Positions 12,315 through 24,587 are shown, counted from the stretch's first letter. The stretch is DNA of 64,000 nucleotides from Nectonema munidae (GCA_030549495.1 JAUIRK010000920.1:744001-808000), one strand, 5' to 3'. A program made the numbers and translations. The notes: generated from the letters alone by a model not told the origin.

Positions 12315-13430
12315 AAAAACAGGTATTTTCTTAATTTTTTCTAACCAATAATTATGCAAAATGGAAAATATTTTAATTTTTCAAGATATTATATAAGAGC
12401 AATAATAATTGAAGTAGTCCAATTTCTAACAGTCAATGAATTACTACCGTTCAGGGGTCACGATTCATTCATTGATAATCTGGAAACAAGTGACAGAGAA
12501 TCTCCAAATGATTTATTTTGAGATCCCATTCCGAACTTCCATCTTCTAGCTACGCCACGGCTCTGATATCCTCATTGTTATAATGTACACTGTTTAGACT
12601 TAACACATCAAAACACCTTAAAATAACATATGTTAGTGAAAATCATATATCAACTAATTATTAAATATTCCAAATTTTTTTCCTCTTACCTTTTTTGATT
12701 TGGTATAAAAAAGTTAAAAATTGAATCATTTGTAAGCAATTTTATCATCAATCATAGTTTTGATTGACATGTGCTACAAAGTTGCCATGTTTATGGTTAA
12801 AATATTGTATACGTATGATTATAACATTTGAAGAGTGTGTCTAAGGTTAGCACTAAGTTAAATGTTATATGGGCTTTATAATATCAAAATTTTGTTGAAA
12901 AAATACTCTTAATTTTGTTTGACTGTTTTTGACATGAAAGGCTCATTCAAATACTAAAAAATGCCGTCAAATGATGCAACTAGCTATTTAAGGAAAAGTC
13001 ACAAAGTTTATAAAGAGTTAGTATACCTAAAACGTATTTGAAAAAGAACACTAAAATCCTAAATATAGGGCATTGCTGAGCCCAAATAGGGGCAGAGAGG
13101 GCAGCCATTCTTCGAGGAATGCAGAGCTTTGCTCAACACGCGCGACAGATGCGGATAAATACTTTAAATCAGATAATTCAAAATCAATTGATATCTTGGA
13201 ATAAAACTCTCTGTTGCGCTATATACCAATGCGCATTCCAAACTATAGCTGTCAATTGGAATACACATTCTAAAAATATGTCCCAACACTCTAAAATGCA
13301 ATGCATACTCTGAGCAATCATTTTCTAAACCTAAATATTACTTTGAAAATAATCAAAATTTAGATTTAGTAAAAGCATCTAAGATGCCACACTCTCCACC
13401 TCAAAGCATCATCACATTTTACTTAGTGGG
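12315..13430. other. No gene recognised
   Basis: AT-rich DNA with short open frames only, of no recognisable family. Confidence 0.5.
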
Positions 13431-13434
13431 TTCA

Positions 13435-13640
13435 CAAACTAACGCTTTTCCTTACTTTGCAAAGGTGTTTGTTTACCCTTCTAGCAAAATTGTCAACAAA
13501 CACTGACGTATAAGAGAAAGAAAGGTTCAACGAAATCCTTTCTGAAAATGCTTTCTGGTGATGCTTCGAAACAGAAAGTTTGCTTTTCTTGTTTTTTGAA
13601 AACATCTCACAAAAAGCCACCACTTCCGTAAACAGTTTTC
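13435..13640 (-). repeat. Dispersed repeat, inverted copy of 25390-25645
   Basis: Blocks such as GGTGTTTGTTTAC and TTGAAAACATCTCACAAAAA occur here and, reverse-complemented, at 25390-25645, in the same order. The two copies have diverged by small indels. They are about 12 kb apart in opposite orientation and could pair as an inverted repeat. Family unknown. Confidence 0.65.
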
Positions 13641-13716
13641 CAAGAGTATAATAGGGCGCGAAGCGAGCTTGTTCGGCACTTCTTTCTCTCCCATTCTCCC
13701 TCTACTTTGGCTAAGC

Positions 13717-13752
13717 GATGTTGGTACCTTTCTTCTTCACTTTGCTCATAGG
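13717..13752 (+). CDS. Possible first coding exon with signal peptide
   Basis: An ATG opens MLVPFFFTLLI, a hydrophobic run like the start of a secretory signal, and is followed at once by a good splice donor (ATAG|gtaaat) in phase 1. The flanking 13640-13780 is less AT-rich. The phase fits the acceptor of the first recognised exon of the unknown gene at 16858, which makes it a candidate exon 1 of that gene, but no intervening exons were found and the stretch is short enough to be chance. Confidence 0.25.
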
Positions 13753-13754
13753 TA

Positions 13755-15395
13755 AATTTCAATCAAATCACACCAAGACTTCTTTCATTTCGCCTTTCAT
13801 GAAAAATCTTTCCCCACAATCCCATAATCTTCTCTTATTTTTAACAACAAATCATTAAAATAGAGACCTCAACAGTTGGACCGCCTATTAAACTGTCAAC
13901 GCGAATTTTCGTTCATCTAATGCCCATGCCAGTGTGATTGTCCCTTTTTTCAAGGATATCCAAGAATCTTTTTTACGATTAAACGAATGCTGCTTCATGC
14001 TTTAAAATGGCGACTCACTTTCTTACTAAACTTTCCAATCGCAGTCATCAAAATTGTTTTTCTTACTCTTTTGCACTTAAATTGAGTAATGTAGTTTTTA
14101 TAATTTAAAGTTTCATATTTTTAAAATTTTTTAAATATAATTACCAGTAATTTTAGAGACTATATTACTAAATTGAAAATCTTTTTCTACACTTTGTCTT
14201 ATTTTGCATACCTATATATAGTTTTTAGCGTTTTGAAGTGTTATTATACTTTTTAAAGAGCTGATCCATTTGTGCAAGGTACGTAACTTTTTTCATGGCG
14301 ACATAAATACCTAATCCTATTTGTATAAAATGCAGAATTTTAAAACCTCTCTTTTTATGTGGTATAAGATAAACTTTAAAAAAGTTAAAACAGTTATTGA
14401 CGGTTTTGAAGATAAAAATGATCTGATAGACAAAAGCGTTGACTTTTGACATTCCTATATATTAAAAGTTTGACATCTTTGATTTGGCAAACATGCACAT
14501 ATTTTCTCCATTTTTTCGAGCAAAAATGATGCATATTAATATTCTTTTTTAGTTTAATTAATTGAACTATGAAATAGGCGATTATTGCCAAACCGTGTAT
14601 GTAAACTTAAGCAAATAGCTACACACTTAGTCTTGCAAATGTTATCCCAATTATTCTCAGAATGTGTTTGGTGTAGCTCCAAATTTGCGTTTGCAACATT
14701 TTTTAAAAGCATAAACTACGCTTTCATGAATAACAAAGTTTGATTACGATGATCTAGCAGGAGTGTAAAAAAATAACATTCTCAGAATCATCAAAAGATG
14801 CACGTCTAAATGCAGACTTCTCTAAAAAAACAGCATAATTGAATGTCTCTTAACAAAGAGTTAAGAGTTTCTGAAAAAAGCCATAACATCGTCTACCATT
14901 TGCACCGCACATACTTATGTTAAAGCTCTTTTCAGCATTTAAATTTGCGAACTCCAAAAATCTTTCACGTTTACAAAATGTTAAAGATGCTTTATTGTCC
15001 GCAATTTCATACGTTTGATAAGAACTGATGAAATCCAATCAAAAAAGGTTAAAAACTAGAGAACCAATCAGCGTAGCTTACTAACTAATGCTATAGAGAA
15101 AATTGTCACCATATGCCAGAACGCATTGAGCTTTTTTTGAATATATATTTTATCAAGTTAAAAATACTGATTTAGATTTAAAAGGTATTATATTGTTTTT
15201 ATTATTTGATATGCTTTTAAAAAACTTAATTAGTAGATTTAATTAAAAGTTTAGGGGTATTATGGAGAAGCTATTTACTTATTTTTTGGAAATAATTTTT
15301 TCGACTTTTTAAACCAAGTGCAGATTTAACGAATTTCGGTTAAATGAAAATATTTTCAGAAATGGGCTATATCTACTTTCTACTGAAAGTAGAAG
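13755..15395. other. No gene recognised
   Basis: Short frames only. On the minus strand 15012-14873 a stretch beginning after a good acceptor-like sequence (ttcatcag) encodes SYQTYEIADNKASLTFCKRE and more without a stop, which could be an exon, but no partner exon is visible. Confidence 0.4.
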
Positions 15396-15552
15396 GGGCG
15401 TGAGTAGTGTTGGTTAGATGCTGGATTCGATAACTGAAGGTCTTGTGTTCGATCCCGCATCAAGCCTGCTTTGCTCATAGTTCGATACAAGCGGCGCAAT
15501 TGTGCCTTCTCGATGAAAACACCCTATGGTACCCGTTACCTTTACTGAACAA
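15396..15552 (+). repeat. tRNA-derived SINE, copy 1
   Basis: An A-box-like TGGTTAGATGCTGG is followed about 35 bp later by the B-box-like GTTCGATCCCGC, the spacing of a RNA polymerase III promoter from a tRNA gene. Related copies lie at 26735-26890 and 44371-44460 on the minus strand, and a diverged one at 16134-16205. The region downstream of the B box (GCATCAAGCCTGCTTTGCTC and on to CCCTATGGTACC) is the family-specific body. Confidence 0.75.
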
Positions 15553-16133
15553 GCATTTTAATTTTTATCAACAAAAAGGGCGCATAAGACTTATTTAATT
15601 TTTTTTATAATTTTAGTATTGCTCATTGAAGTAAAAGGAAGCAAGCAGTACCATTTCTATAAAAGCCTAAAAAATCTAAGAACTTAAAAAGAATCCACAA
15701 GATAAGAACCTTTAAACGTCTCTTATTAACATCTATTTGATATAAGCATTATCCTTTAACCATTATCCTTATTCAATTATGCAGCCTCATACTTGACTTA
15801 GTTATCGTTGCTAAGCTAAATTCTTGATTAGTGAAGTGGGTGATAAAATTAGTCCGGGCTTTTTAGAAATTCTAAGTGGGGCATTTCAACTCAACCTCTT
15901 TCATTCCTAAATTTGAGCACATCAAAACTATAACTTATTTCAACTTTCTTAATAATTTTGGCGGAACATGAGGACGATTTTGAAATTTATACAGCTTCCT
16001 TTTTCATAGAAAGATTTTCGATCAATAAAAATAATTTTAGTATTAATAAAACCAAAAAAAGATTTTCCAGTTAAAAACAAAATATAGATTTAAGTTACCT
16101 TGCCATGTTTTCATTCATAAGGTGCCATTGAAA

Positions 16134-16205
16134 GGCTTCTTTTGAACAATGAGCAAAGAAGACTTTGATTCTAGATCGAACACGTGACCTAGTGGTATCG
16201 AAGAG
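16134..16205 (-). repeat. tRNA-derived SINE, diverged fragment
   Basis: On the minus strand GTGTTCGATCTAGAATCAAA and CTTTGCTCATTGTTC match the B box and following body of the SINE at 15396, with many changes. Confidence 0.5.
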
Positions 16206-16857
16206 AAGTATGTAACGAACCTTACTCACACAAAAAACATTTAATTATGTTAAAATTAAAATAAGAAATATTTTTGAATAACAAACAGAAAATCAGGGTG
16301 CGACTTTTTCTGGCAATCCTTTGCTAACCTCCACAATACGTTTACTATTTTTCTTAATCTTTTTCCATCCGACTTTCTTTTCAGCAAAATTCACCACTTC
16401 ACTTTATCAACATGTTTTTCAAAAGTTTACTAGCTGACATTTGAGCAATCCTCATTATATTACAAAAGTTTTGCATTCAAAGAAAATACCTTTTCAAACG
16501 AATAATAAATTACAAACAAGTCTAGCTTCTTTGATCCTTGGGATTTTTGAAGATTTAGACACAATTATAGAAGGATTTAGAAAAAGATACAAGGGTATTG
16601 CAAAACCCCTTAAATATCCTTAAAATAGCAAATATTTCAATCAAAGAACCTAGAAATGCTTTAGCACAAAATGGAAATGCATAGTTTTTCTGATTTTGCA
16701 TGAAAAAGGCAGTAAAAAAGGCTTCAAATCTGCGATTAGCGATATAAGCCGGTGTGACTGTTCAATGTTCATATCCTTTCACTCGCAGAAATATCCTTTA
16801 TTTAGACATCAATAAGATATGCGTATATAACATGCTTTGTTTGATTTCTTTATTTAG

Positions 16858-18273
16858 TCACTTCTCACATCTCAAATGCGTTGTTGTATCTTCCCTTTAA
16901 AATTAATCATCTCGAACAAAATGCAGCTCCAACTTTCCATGATATTCCACTTGGTTTTTTTCATAATATAGAAATATCTATATGATTTACAAAGATTTAT
17001 ACTTTAGAAAACGATGGAAATTCTACAAATTACTTGAGGTCCATTTTAATAGTAGGCAATTCCTTGACTTTCAAATGGAACTTTAAAATGGACACTGTGG
17101 TAGAAAGAAAGAATTTTTTCATACACATTGAAGGAGAACATAAAATAATTGAAAGCGATCAATTTGATCCATCACAAAATAAACACACTCAAGAATTAGA
17201 AGGGGGATTTTTTTTAAAAAAGATTGACATCGTTCTAAAAGTCCATGGGAATGATTTTCATCACATATTTTCCTTTTCCGGCTTCGAGAGTAAGTGAAAT
17301 ATTTAATGACGAATTTATAAAACAACATTTTAATTATATTTTAGAAATTAACCTAAATGAGATATCTTTTGAAGATGGAAAATTAATAGTAGAATTTAGA
17401 CCGCTTTTCACAGGAAACTGCAGAATTTCTGTTGGAAATCTTTATAAAAGTAAAATAGATAGACAAGTATTCCTTCATCTGTAGCTAACTCTTTAAAAAA
17501 ATTTTTAGATGTTGATGTTTTAGCATATTCAAGACACAGTTATAAGTTTCACTTTTTCGTAATATTTCCTTACTACAAACTTTGTATAGAGTGTCAGCAT
17601 GACGGAATTTCCAGTTCAGTTTATATGAAATTTAAAAGTATTTTATCTTCAAGATATACTTATACTTTTAAAAATTCATCTTTTAAGGTCATAATTTCAT
17701 TAGCTTTCTCACGTTTGATGCAGTAGAACCATATATTTTTCAATTTGGACACAACCTAAATACATCTGTAAATATTGACAGAATTTTAACTAAATGTAAA
17801 GGTGCAATTGGTAAAATAAATATTGAAATTTTTTTTATCTAAACAAATCTCTGTTTTTTTAAGCATTCAATACATTGCATCCATTTTTTCGTTATTCTGA
17901 AATTCCTTAAATCAATAGCATAGTTGTGATTTATAAACGAAACGGAGTCGCACTGTCTCATCACAAATTTTATTACTTTGGAAAGAGTAATTAATTTATT
18001 GCGAAAGGAACGCGTATATGTTTTAGGATATACTTATTTTTAGAGGTAGATTTGTTAGAAATGTGGGAGAAGGGAGATACAAGATTCTTCAAGTGCACAC
18101 TTTCTAAACAATTTGAACTTATTGGACCTACGAGTTATGGCAAAGAAGAAGGCAATTTGCGCGCAGTTAACATCTATGAAGATTCCCAACCCTCACACGA
18201 TGGATACTTTTTAGTGTTTGGCGAAACAGTATACGATTCTCGATTTTCCTTTGAAGTGGTTAAATATATTTAG
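16858..18273 (+). CDS. Unrecognised multi-exon gene, all introns phase 1 (5' end not located)
   Basis: Six exons: 16858-16953, 17008-17289, 17345-17449, 17509-17637, 17724-17810 and 18044-18273, ending in TAG. Every join restores an open frame, and every intron (54, 55, 59, 86 and 233 bp) is GT-AG and in phase 1, so the internal exons are all symmetrical 1-1. The product, at least 308 residues, has alternating hydrophobic and charged stretches suggesting beta strands (SLTFKWNFKMD, LIVEFRPLFTGNCRISVG, YKFHFFVIFPYYKLCIECQ, IEPYIFQFGHNLN, DTRFFKCTLSKQFELIG). It has few cysteines, a possible N-glycosylation site (NST) in exon 2, and no membrane segment. No family is recognised. Phase-1 symmetrical exons are typical of extracellular modular proteins (established knowledge), so a secreted protein is inferred. 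An AATAAA lies at 18319, 46 bp past the stop. The first exon lacks a start, so upstream exons must exist; 13717-13752 is one candidate. Confidence 0.7.
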
Positions 18274-18370
18274 TTTATTACAATGATTTTCAAATGATTG
18301 CATTTTTTTTCTAAATCTAATAAATGTGATATTACTCAATTTTTGTCTTCCTTTTCAATATAGAAATAAG

Positions 18371-18606
18371 TTTGGGAGAGAGGCCTTGTCTTAGAGATTA
18401 GAAAAGGTGATGTGGAGAATTATTTTGCAAGTTTTGAAAGATCTGTGGATGCTGAATATGAGAGGAACAAAAAATTACCGGATGAAACTATGAGTTCTTC
18501 GAAGATAAGAAAGTATAACATAAAAATCTCTATCAGGACAAATCTCTCTATGACAAAATCCTCAATGGTGGAATGTCGTTGTTGGACAAAAGTTAAGTTA
18601 GAATAA
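18371..18606 (+). CDS. Possible exon, relation to upstream gene unclear
   Basis: After a strong pyrimidine tract ending caatatag, an open frame gives WERGLVLEIRKGDVENYFAS and on through SVDAEYERNKKLPDETMSSS to a stop. It would enter in phase 1 if the acceptor is the AG at 18369-18370. The preceding exon ends in its own stop and offers only phase-0 donors, so the two do not join cleanly. It could be an exon of another transcript form or a decayed gene piece. No family recognised. Confidence 0.3.
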
Positions 18607-18609
18607 ATA

Positions 18610-21350
18610 TCGATAGCCAAACAACATTTTTGAATATATACAAAAGATTTATTTAAAAGACAAAATTTTAAGTACTGCCTCAGCGGGTATTTTGCAACAA
18701 TATATACATTTCTTTTCACAAAATAAAAGAAATGGGGTGATCTCGCTATAACTTTGCATAACGCCCCCTCATCATTTATACAGGAAATGTTGTTGCTGAC
18801 AAAAGCGATAAACATGGAAAGGACTTTTTAACAAAAGAATAAAAAAAATTTGAAAATCGATGACGCAGAAAAACTAAAGTAGTATGAGATGACGGAATTT
18901 TCTCGAAGGTTCTGATGTTACCCTTTTCCGTCACACTTGTACGCTCCACCAAAGCCGTTTTTCCAAGAATACGAAATTACTTCAGTTTTTATCCTATCAC
19001 AGGCAGCGGTTGTAAGGAAAAAAAATGTCCTTCAACAAAAGGCACAATTATCAGATCTCACGAAGACATTTCTTTCAAAGGTTCACCACAGTAATTTATT
19101 GTTTTTTCATCGCTGATTTTTACATTTTAAATTTATAATGGAGATAATGCAATTAAGTTAAAGCGAAAGAGAAATTAGCAACGTAAAAAAGTTATGCAGA
19201 TAAAAAAATGTTAGAATTCCATTTATATTCCATTATTTCCATTTATTGTCACAAAGACATAGAAAATACCTACGGAAATGATCTATAATGATGTATAAAA
19301 AAATTTTTACTTAGAATTATGAGTTATTAAGATAGAGGGGTGTCCTTGTGAAATAATACCACATGTCATGTATGAATATATCAGTGGTCTGACAAGACCA
19401 AGGGAGATCAGGAAGAGAAACAACGAGATGTAGAGAAAGTATATTTAGCATGCTATATACTTAAATATATAGATTTCATTTTTTGTGGATCAACTGGAGA
19501 AAGCCAACATCCAATCAAAAGTTCTCAATGAAAATTTGAACAGTTTAATAGGGTGTTGAATACAAAATATTTAAAATCTCAGAAAAATTTAAAAAATACC
19601 ATTTATGATCACCAACGTTTTTATCAGTTGGAAGATGTATATTAGGGTGTGTAAAAAAATTCCTTAACATATCTAAAAAGTTGCTTTATGCAATACTTCT
19701 AAAAAACAGGTGGTGAAAAATTTTCTATTGTGATCGATTCAATAGCTGCAACTATTTTTACATAATATCTAAACATAAACTTCTTTTTTATTAAAAGACA
19801 CAACGTCCATATAATCATATAAGTTATATAATAATTATATAATTTGAAGCATAGATAATAATAATTTGAGAAATTTTTAAAATTTATTAATTTTTCCTAA
19901 TATTTTCCTATAAATGTCAAATAAATTGAGAAATTTTCTTTGATTATTATAACATTGATTTTTAGCGTTCTTAATAGTTGCATGAATTTTAAAGAGCACA
20001 CAGAATACTAAATTTCAGAATTTTAAATTCTCAAAATAATGTTGAAAAATATTGCTAGTTCAAATTTTGATAGCCAAAGCATTTTTGCTTTAATGAAAAC
20101 ATGGAAAGTTTGGCTGATTTAAACCCTAGAAGTATGTAAAGATATGCATAGATGCTTGTTTAATTCTTAATTCTGTATTTAAAGATTTGAACTATTGTAA
20201 GCTGTAAAACAGTTCTCGTTTCTTGCAAATAAATTCCCTATAGAGCCATTTAGAGAAATATGAAAATACTAAAGCATAAAGAAATTCTAGTAAAAAATGT
20301 TTGTATGGATTTTGATGGGAAAATTGAGACACCATTAGTAAAAGAATTTTTTCCAAAATACTTTTATATACAGAGTCTATGCTTTGGTTAGTTTTTCATA
20401 CCAAAAGTATATTGCTTCTATTTATGACCTAAAACTTCTTCAGAAGAAGATATTTTCAGAGAAATTGTGATGCTAATGATTGAAACTGATTCTCAAGGAT
20501 TTATTAGTGCCATGGTGTATAATGGAACAAGATTAAAAATGCTGCATCAGAAAAAAACATTGCAATATTTAGTATGTTTCCTGCATACAATACACTTGTG
20601 GTCCAAAGAGGTCTATAGGCTGTTTTTCACAGTCTTAGTTTTGATTCTAGAGAGACATTCTTATTTCTTCGTTTTTAAACTCCTTATCAAACATATTTTA
20701 CCAATATGTCTTTGTAAGTTTAAAAAAGTTAAAGACGTTCAAAACTCACAAACTTTTTAGACAAAAGCATAACGCGATGCTTTATATAATGTATATGTTT
20801 GAATTCTTTAAACTTTGGATTATATATTCATATCGTTCGGCATAAACATTTGTTTCTAAGACGATTAAAAAACTCATTTTATGTTTGAGCCAAGAAAAGT
20901 TAAAATGGTGACATTTTTTCCAAAAAGTAATCCTCAAGATTCAACTTTTTAATCAGCAAGTTTTGACATTGATAAAAAATATATAAAGAAGAAATTTTCT
21001 CAGAATACTTTTTAAAAAACGTAATTCAATTGAAGTAAAATTAATTTTGGATAAGTTAGCATTTATTATTAATCAATGCAAGGATACGCACGTGGTGCCT
21101 GAGTTGATCAAAAAGAGGTGCTGCTGCTTTAAAATCATTTCTTATTATTTGAGCGTCAATTTTAGTTTTGAAGCAGGTTAAATTTTTGTTAGGAAATTTC
21201 TTTCTTGTAATGTTGAAATTTATTGCAGATAAGCATTGTTATATAACAAAATGAACATATTCTAAAAACAAAAGATAACAACGCGTCATTGCTTCCAAGG
21301 ATAAATATCATTGAAAGAAAAAAAAGGAAAAATCGGCAGTGAAAGGAAAA
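18610..21350. other. No gene recognised; one odd ORF
   Basis: AT-rich. A 97-codon frame at 20467-20760 begins MLMIETDSQGFISAMVYNGT, which reads like real protein and may be transposase debris, but no family can be assigned and flanking frames are broken. Confidence 0.35.
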
Positions 21351-21352
21351 GT

Positions 21353-22375
21353 TTAGTTAAAAACAAAGATCATCTTCTGATTCACAAAACCTTTCGCCGC
21401 TTGCTGTATTGCATCTTTGAAGTCTTCTAAACGAAACTCTTTAGGTTCAGACACTTTAACTTTTCCTTGCTCCAAGAGAGTGTACACTTCCTCCATCGCC
21501 TTTCTGAATCCCTCCATGCACATATGTTCATTCAGCCAGTCGTTGATCCAAAATCCTTTCAATTCCACGTTCTCAAATATGAGATCCATGGCGGAAACAG
21601 ATAGCGGAGTAGATGACATGCAGCCATAAACAACGAGCACTTCTGGGTGAAGGGAAATGACAGCTTCCCCATTTTTGCCACCCACACAATCTAACGCTAC
21701 TTTCGGCTTCTTGCCCAACTCCTTGCAAATTTCCTTTCCCCTTCCTCCATACAACTCTTCCTCTGTCAATACATAGTCAGCTCCCAAGCTCTGCATCGAT
21801 GCTTTCATCTCAGAAATGTTGGCACGCTTGCGAACAATGCTGATTGTTTTGCAGTTGAAGCGGTGACGTGCCATTTGTATGATGAGTAGGCCGACAGAAC
21901 TATTTCCACCATTTTGAACAATCAGGTCTCCAGGTTGCAAATTTTTAAAGCTTGTTAACATGGCAAAAGCTGAAAGTGGATTTACGAAAAGCATGGATGC
22001 CGTTGCGTACTTCAGATCTTGGCTTGGCAGCTTCCAAAATTGATTTTCGCTTAATACCGCATAAGTTTGCCAAGAGCCAACTGTGGAAGAAGTTAGAATA
22101 AGTCTATCCCCTTTTACAACACTTTTGATTTTGCTTCCAGTTTCCACAACTCGTGCCAAACCTTCCATTCCAGCTACAAAAGGCACACTTTGTTTTATTC
22201 CATAGTTACCAGAAATCATTAATAAATCGGCAGGATTTATAGGAGCAGCTATCATCTTCACTAAAACTTCATTCTCTCCGATTTTTCTCATTTCTTTCTC
22301 CTTTAGAATGAGAGATTTTTGGGGATCTCCTGTCTCCTTGACCAGAACTTGCTTTGAAATAATTTTCTCTGACAT
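21353..22375 (-). CDS. MECR: Enoyl-thioester reductase, mitochondrial type (MECR/ETR1-like)
   Basis: An uninterrupted 340-residue frame for a zinc-free medium-chain dehydrogenase/reductase. MECR reduces trans-2-enoyl-ACP/CoA with NADPH in the last step of mitochondrial fatty-acid synthesis, which feeds lipoate and respiratory assembly. Visible marks: PINPAD (45-50), ISGNYG with the family's catalytic Tyr at 58, the cofactor loop GGNSSVG (156-162) inside the Rossmann fold, LDCVGGKNGE, and a C-terminal LKGFWINDW motif. Length is close to the mature animal enzyme (human precursor 373). No targeting peptide precedes the Met; a good acceptor (tttttttag) ends about 5 bp upstream of the ATG, so an upstream exon, perhaps with the transit peptide, is likely. 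No internal intron is present, in contrast to the neighbouring genes, so a retrocopy origin is possible, though no poly-A remnant was seen. AATAAA occurs about 130 bp past the stop. Codon use is less AT-biased than the flanks, as expected for a gene under selection. Confidence 0.85.
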   Translation of the reverse strand: MSEKIISKQVLVKETGDPQKSLILKEKEMRKIGENEVLVKMIAAPINPADLLMISGNYGIKQSVPFVAGMEGLARVVETGSKIKSVVKGDRLILTSSTVGSWQTYAVLSENQFWKLPSQDLKYATASMLFVNPLSAFAMLTSFKNLQPGDLIVQNGGNSSVGLLIIQMARHRFNCKTISIVRKRANISEMKASMQSLGADYVLTEEELYGGRGKEICKELGKKPKVALDCVGGKNGEAVISLHPEVLVVYGCMSSTPLSVSAMDLIFENVELKGFWINDWLNEHMCMEGFRKAMEEVYTLLEQGKVKVSEPKEFRLEDFKDAIQQAAKGFVNQKMIFVFN

Positions 22376-22389
22376 TCTTTCTAAAAAAA

Positions 22390-23425
22390 TGTAAACTTTA
22401 AAATATGAATAACTGGGAGATCCGTAAAATGCTATTTATATGTATGAATGAACATTGAACATATATTTTTGTGAAATTAATATCAATCAAGCTAAATGTT
22501 TATTTCACAATTTTGAAGGAAAACAATTTCCACAAAACTTGTATATTATAAATACATTATAAGTTATTAAATTTATAAGTTATTATAAATTTCCTTATAC
22601 CATATGGAAGCAGATGTATCAGTGGAAATATGGCTTAGTGGTGGACGCGTAGGCTAGTGATGGGGCGATGAATAGGAAGCAAATTCTGAGAAATGGTTCA
22701 TGTATCGTAATTCGGAATACGCTTCGAAAAAATTTACTTTTACCAACCGTATCCCGATTCTTCAATTATTCTTTGAAACATACTTTTTATTAAATAAACA
22801 AAGTTAACATTTTATGTATAGCAAGGTCTATTGTTGAATACACTTTTCGGATAAACTCTAATGTTGAACTGAGAGAAAGGGAAAGAGATTTGATGTAATA
22901 TTATTCTTTGCATATTATGTTCGTTGAAGGTAGTTCGGTTATGCTCAGGAGTTTTTATTTCTGCCTTATATGGTTTAGGAAAGTTTGTTTTAGTTAGAAG
23001 TGATAATCTAAGGAGCTGAGGGCTCTTTGTTTCTTAGAATCTTCTAGATCTTTGGTTCATTGTTAAGGCATGTAATCAGGTAAATGATGCATTTATTATG
23101 GCATAGTTTTGAGAATGTGGAAAAAAACCTTCGTTGTGTTGTTTGTTTGTTTTTGGGATGCAATTAACCGACCAGACCAGTTAAAGAAGAACATTTCGGT
23201 CAATTCCATTTGAATTCCATTAGAAATTCGGTTTTGTGTACGGTGTATTTTGGGGCATTGGCAATTAAAGCGTTAATAGAGAGGTAATTTTTTTTTACAA
23301 TTCTGACAGAAGGTAAAATCAGTAATACTGTTAAAAATAATATAATCCTTTATACGATATCCATGAGTTGCGCGGGGATAAGGCAGTGTCATGATACAAG
23401 GCAGACAGATTCCCTAGACAGTCAA
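22390..23425. other. Upstream region of the MECR-like gene, nothing else recognised
   Basis: AT-rich. A short TGGCTTAGTGGTGGACGCG at 22631 resembles a tRNA A box and may be a SINE relic, but no B box follows. No coding exon for a transit peptide could be picked out. Confidence 0.4.
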
Positions 23426-23427
23426 GT

Positions 23428-23818
23428 ACCTACAAAATCAGACGCCAGGAAACCTACAAAAATCAGACGCCAGGAAATCTACAAAAATTAGACGCCAGGA
23501 AATCTGCAAAAATCACACGCCAGGAAACCTACAAAAATCAGACGCCAGGAAATCTACAAAAATTAGACGCCAGGAAATCTGCAAAAATCACACGCCAGGA
23601 AACCTACAAAAATCAGACGCCAGGAAATCTACAAAAATTAGACGCCAGGAAATCTGCAAAAATCACACGCCAGGAAACCTACAAAAATCAGACGCCAGGA
23701 AATCTACAAAAATTAGACGCCAGGAAACCTACAAAAATCAGACGCCAGGAAATCTACAAAAATTAGACGCCAGGAAACCTGCAAAAATCACACGCCAGGA
23801 AACCTACAAAAATCAGAC
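23428..23818. repeat. 25-bp minisatellite with 75-bp higher-order units
   Basis: About 15.7 tandem units of 25 bp, consensus core CAAAAATNAGACGCCAGGAA. Three variants occur: A (acctac...tcagac), B (atctac...ttagac) and C (atctgc...tcacac). The order is A A B C A B C A B C A B A B C' A(partial), so the array grew by copying a 75-bp ABC block and later an AB block. The first unit is one base short and the last breaks off. Confidence 0.95.
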
Positions 23819-23819
23819 T

Positions 23820-24585
23820 CCCTAACCCTGACAATAACAGAGTAAAAATTATTGCGTTTTTGAAAAGTAATGGCAAAAATAGATATCAACCCCTATTTTT
23901 AGCCAATCTAATAAAGAAGTATTAGAGTGTTTAGCGAATAGTATAGTATCAGGATAGCTGTCATAAATAGATCAAGTATAATTTTAATAACTGAAACATT
24001 TTGTTTCGATATTAGATTTTTATTATAATAATCAAAAAATTTTCTTAAGTAAAATGATTTTATTAATTGTGTACAGTGTTACTTACAAAATTTAACAATC
24101 GAACATTATAAAAATATCTCGGCTCAAATATTAAACAAATAGAGTATTTTTGCTTTTAAACTGAATAGCTAGTCAAAATATTCATTCTCAAATAGCTATT
24201 AAAGAAAATTTCTTGACTTGAAAAAATTAAAGTTTTCAAATGTTACAAATTGTAACAAACGTACTGATAAAGATTAAGTTACCTTTGTTCAAAAAAATTT
24301 CTAACGCGAGTCTGACAATATTCATTGTTATAAAATGGTAACAATTGAAAACTATTTTCTATCATTTAAAAACAAACAAATTTTCATTTTTGCAAAAATG
24401 TTTGGTGTATTGATGGAACTAAATGTTTACTAAAAATCTCTGTGATTAATTTCAATAGCTGAACTTTGGTATCATGAAAAAAGGTTCTGAAAATATTGAA
24501 CTTATATTACGCTAAACTAGTTTCTAATGAGATAAAATAGAATTATTTTTAAAATACAAATTAGAGAGAAAAGAACTGAACGAGA
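23820..24585. other. AT-rich DNA, no gene seen
   Basis: Only short AT-rich frames lie between the two minisatellites. Confidence 0.5.
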
Positions 24586-24587
24586 TA

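Noticed and set aside
18420-18815. 131-codon minus-strand ORF
   Set aside because: The opposite strand has the better protein-like frame and neither strand gives a known family; this one lacks splice or start context.
22622-22670. tRNA gene
   Set aside because: Only an A-box-like word is present; no B box, no cloverleaf.
23428-23818. CRISPR array
   Set aside because: The 25-bp units are directly tandem with no unique spacers and lie in eukaryotic DNA.
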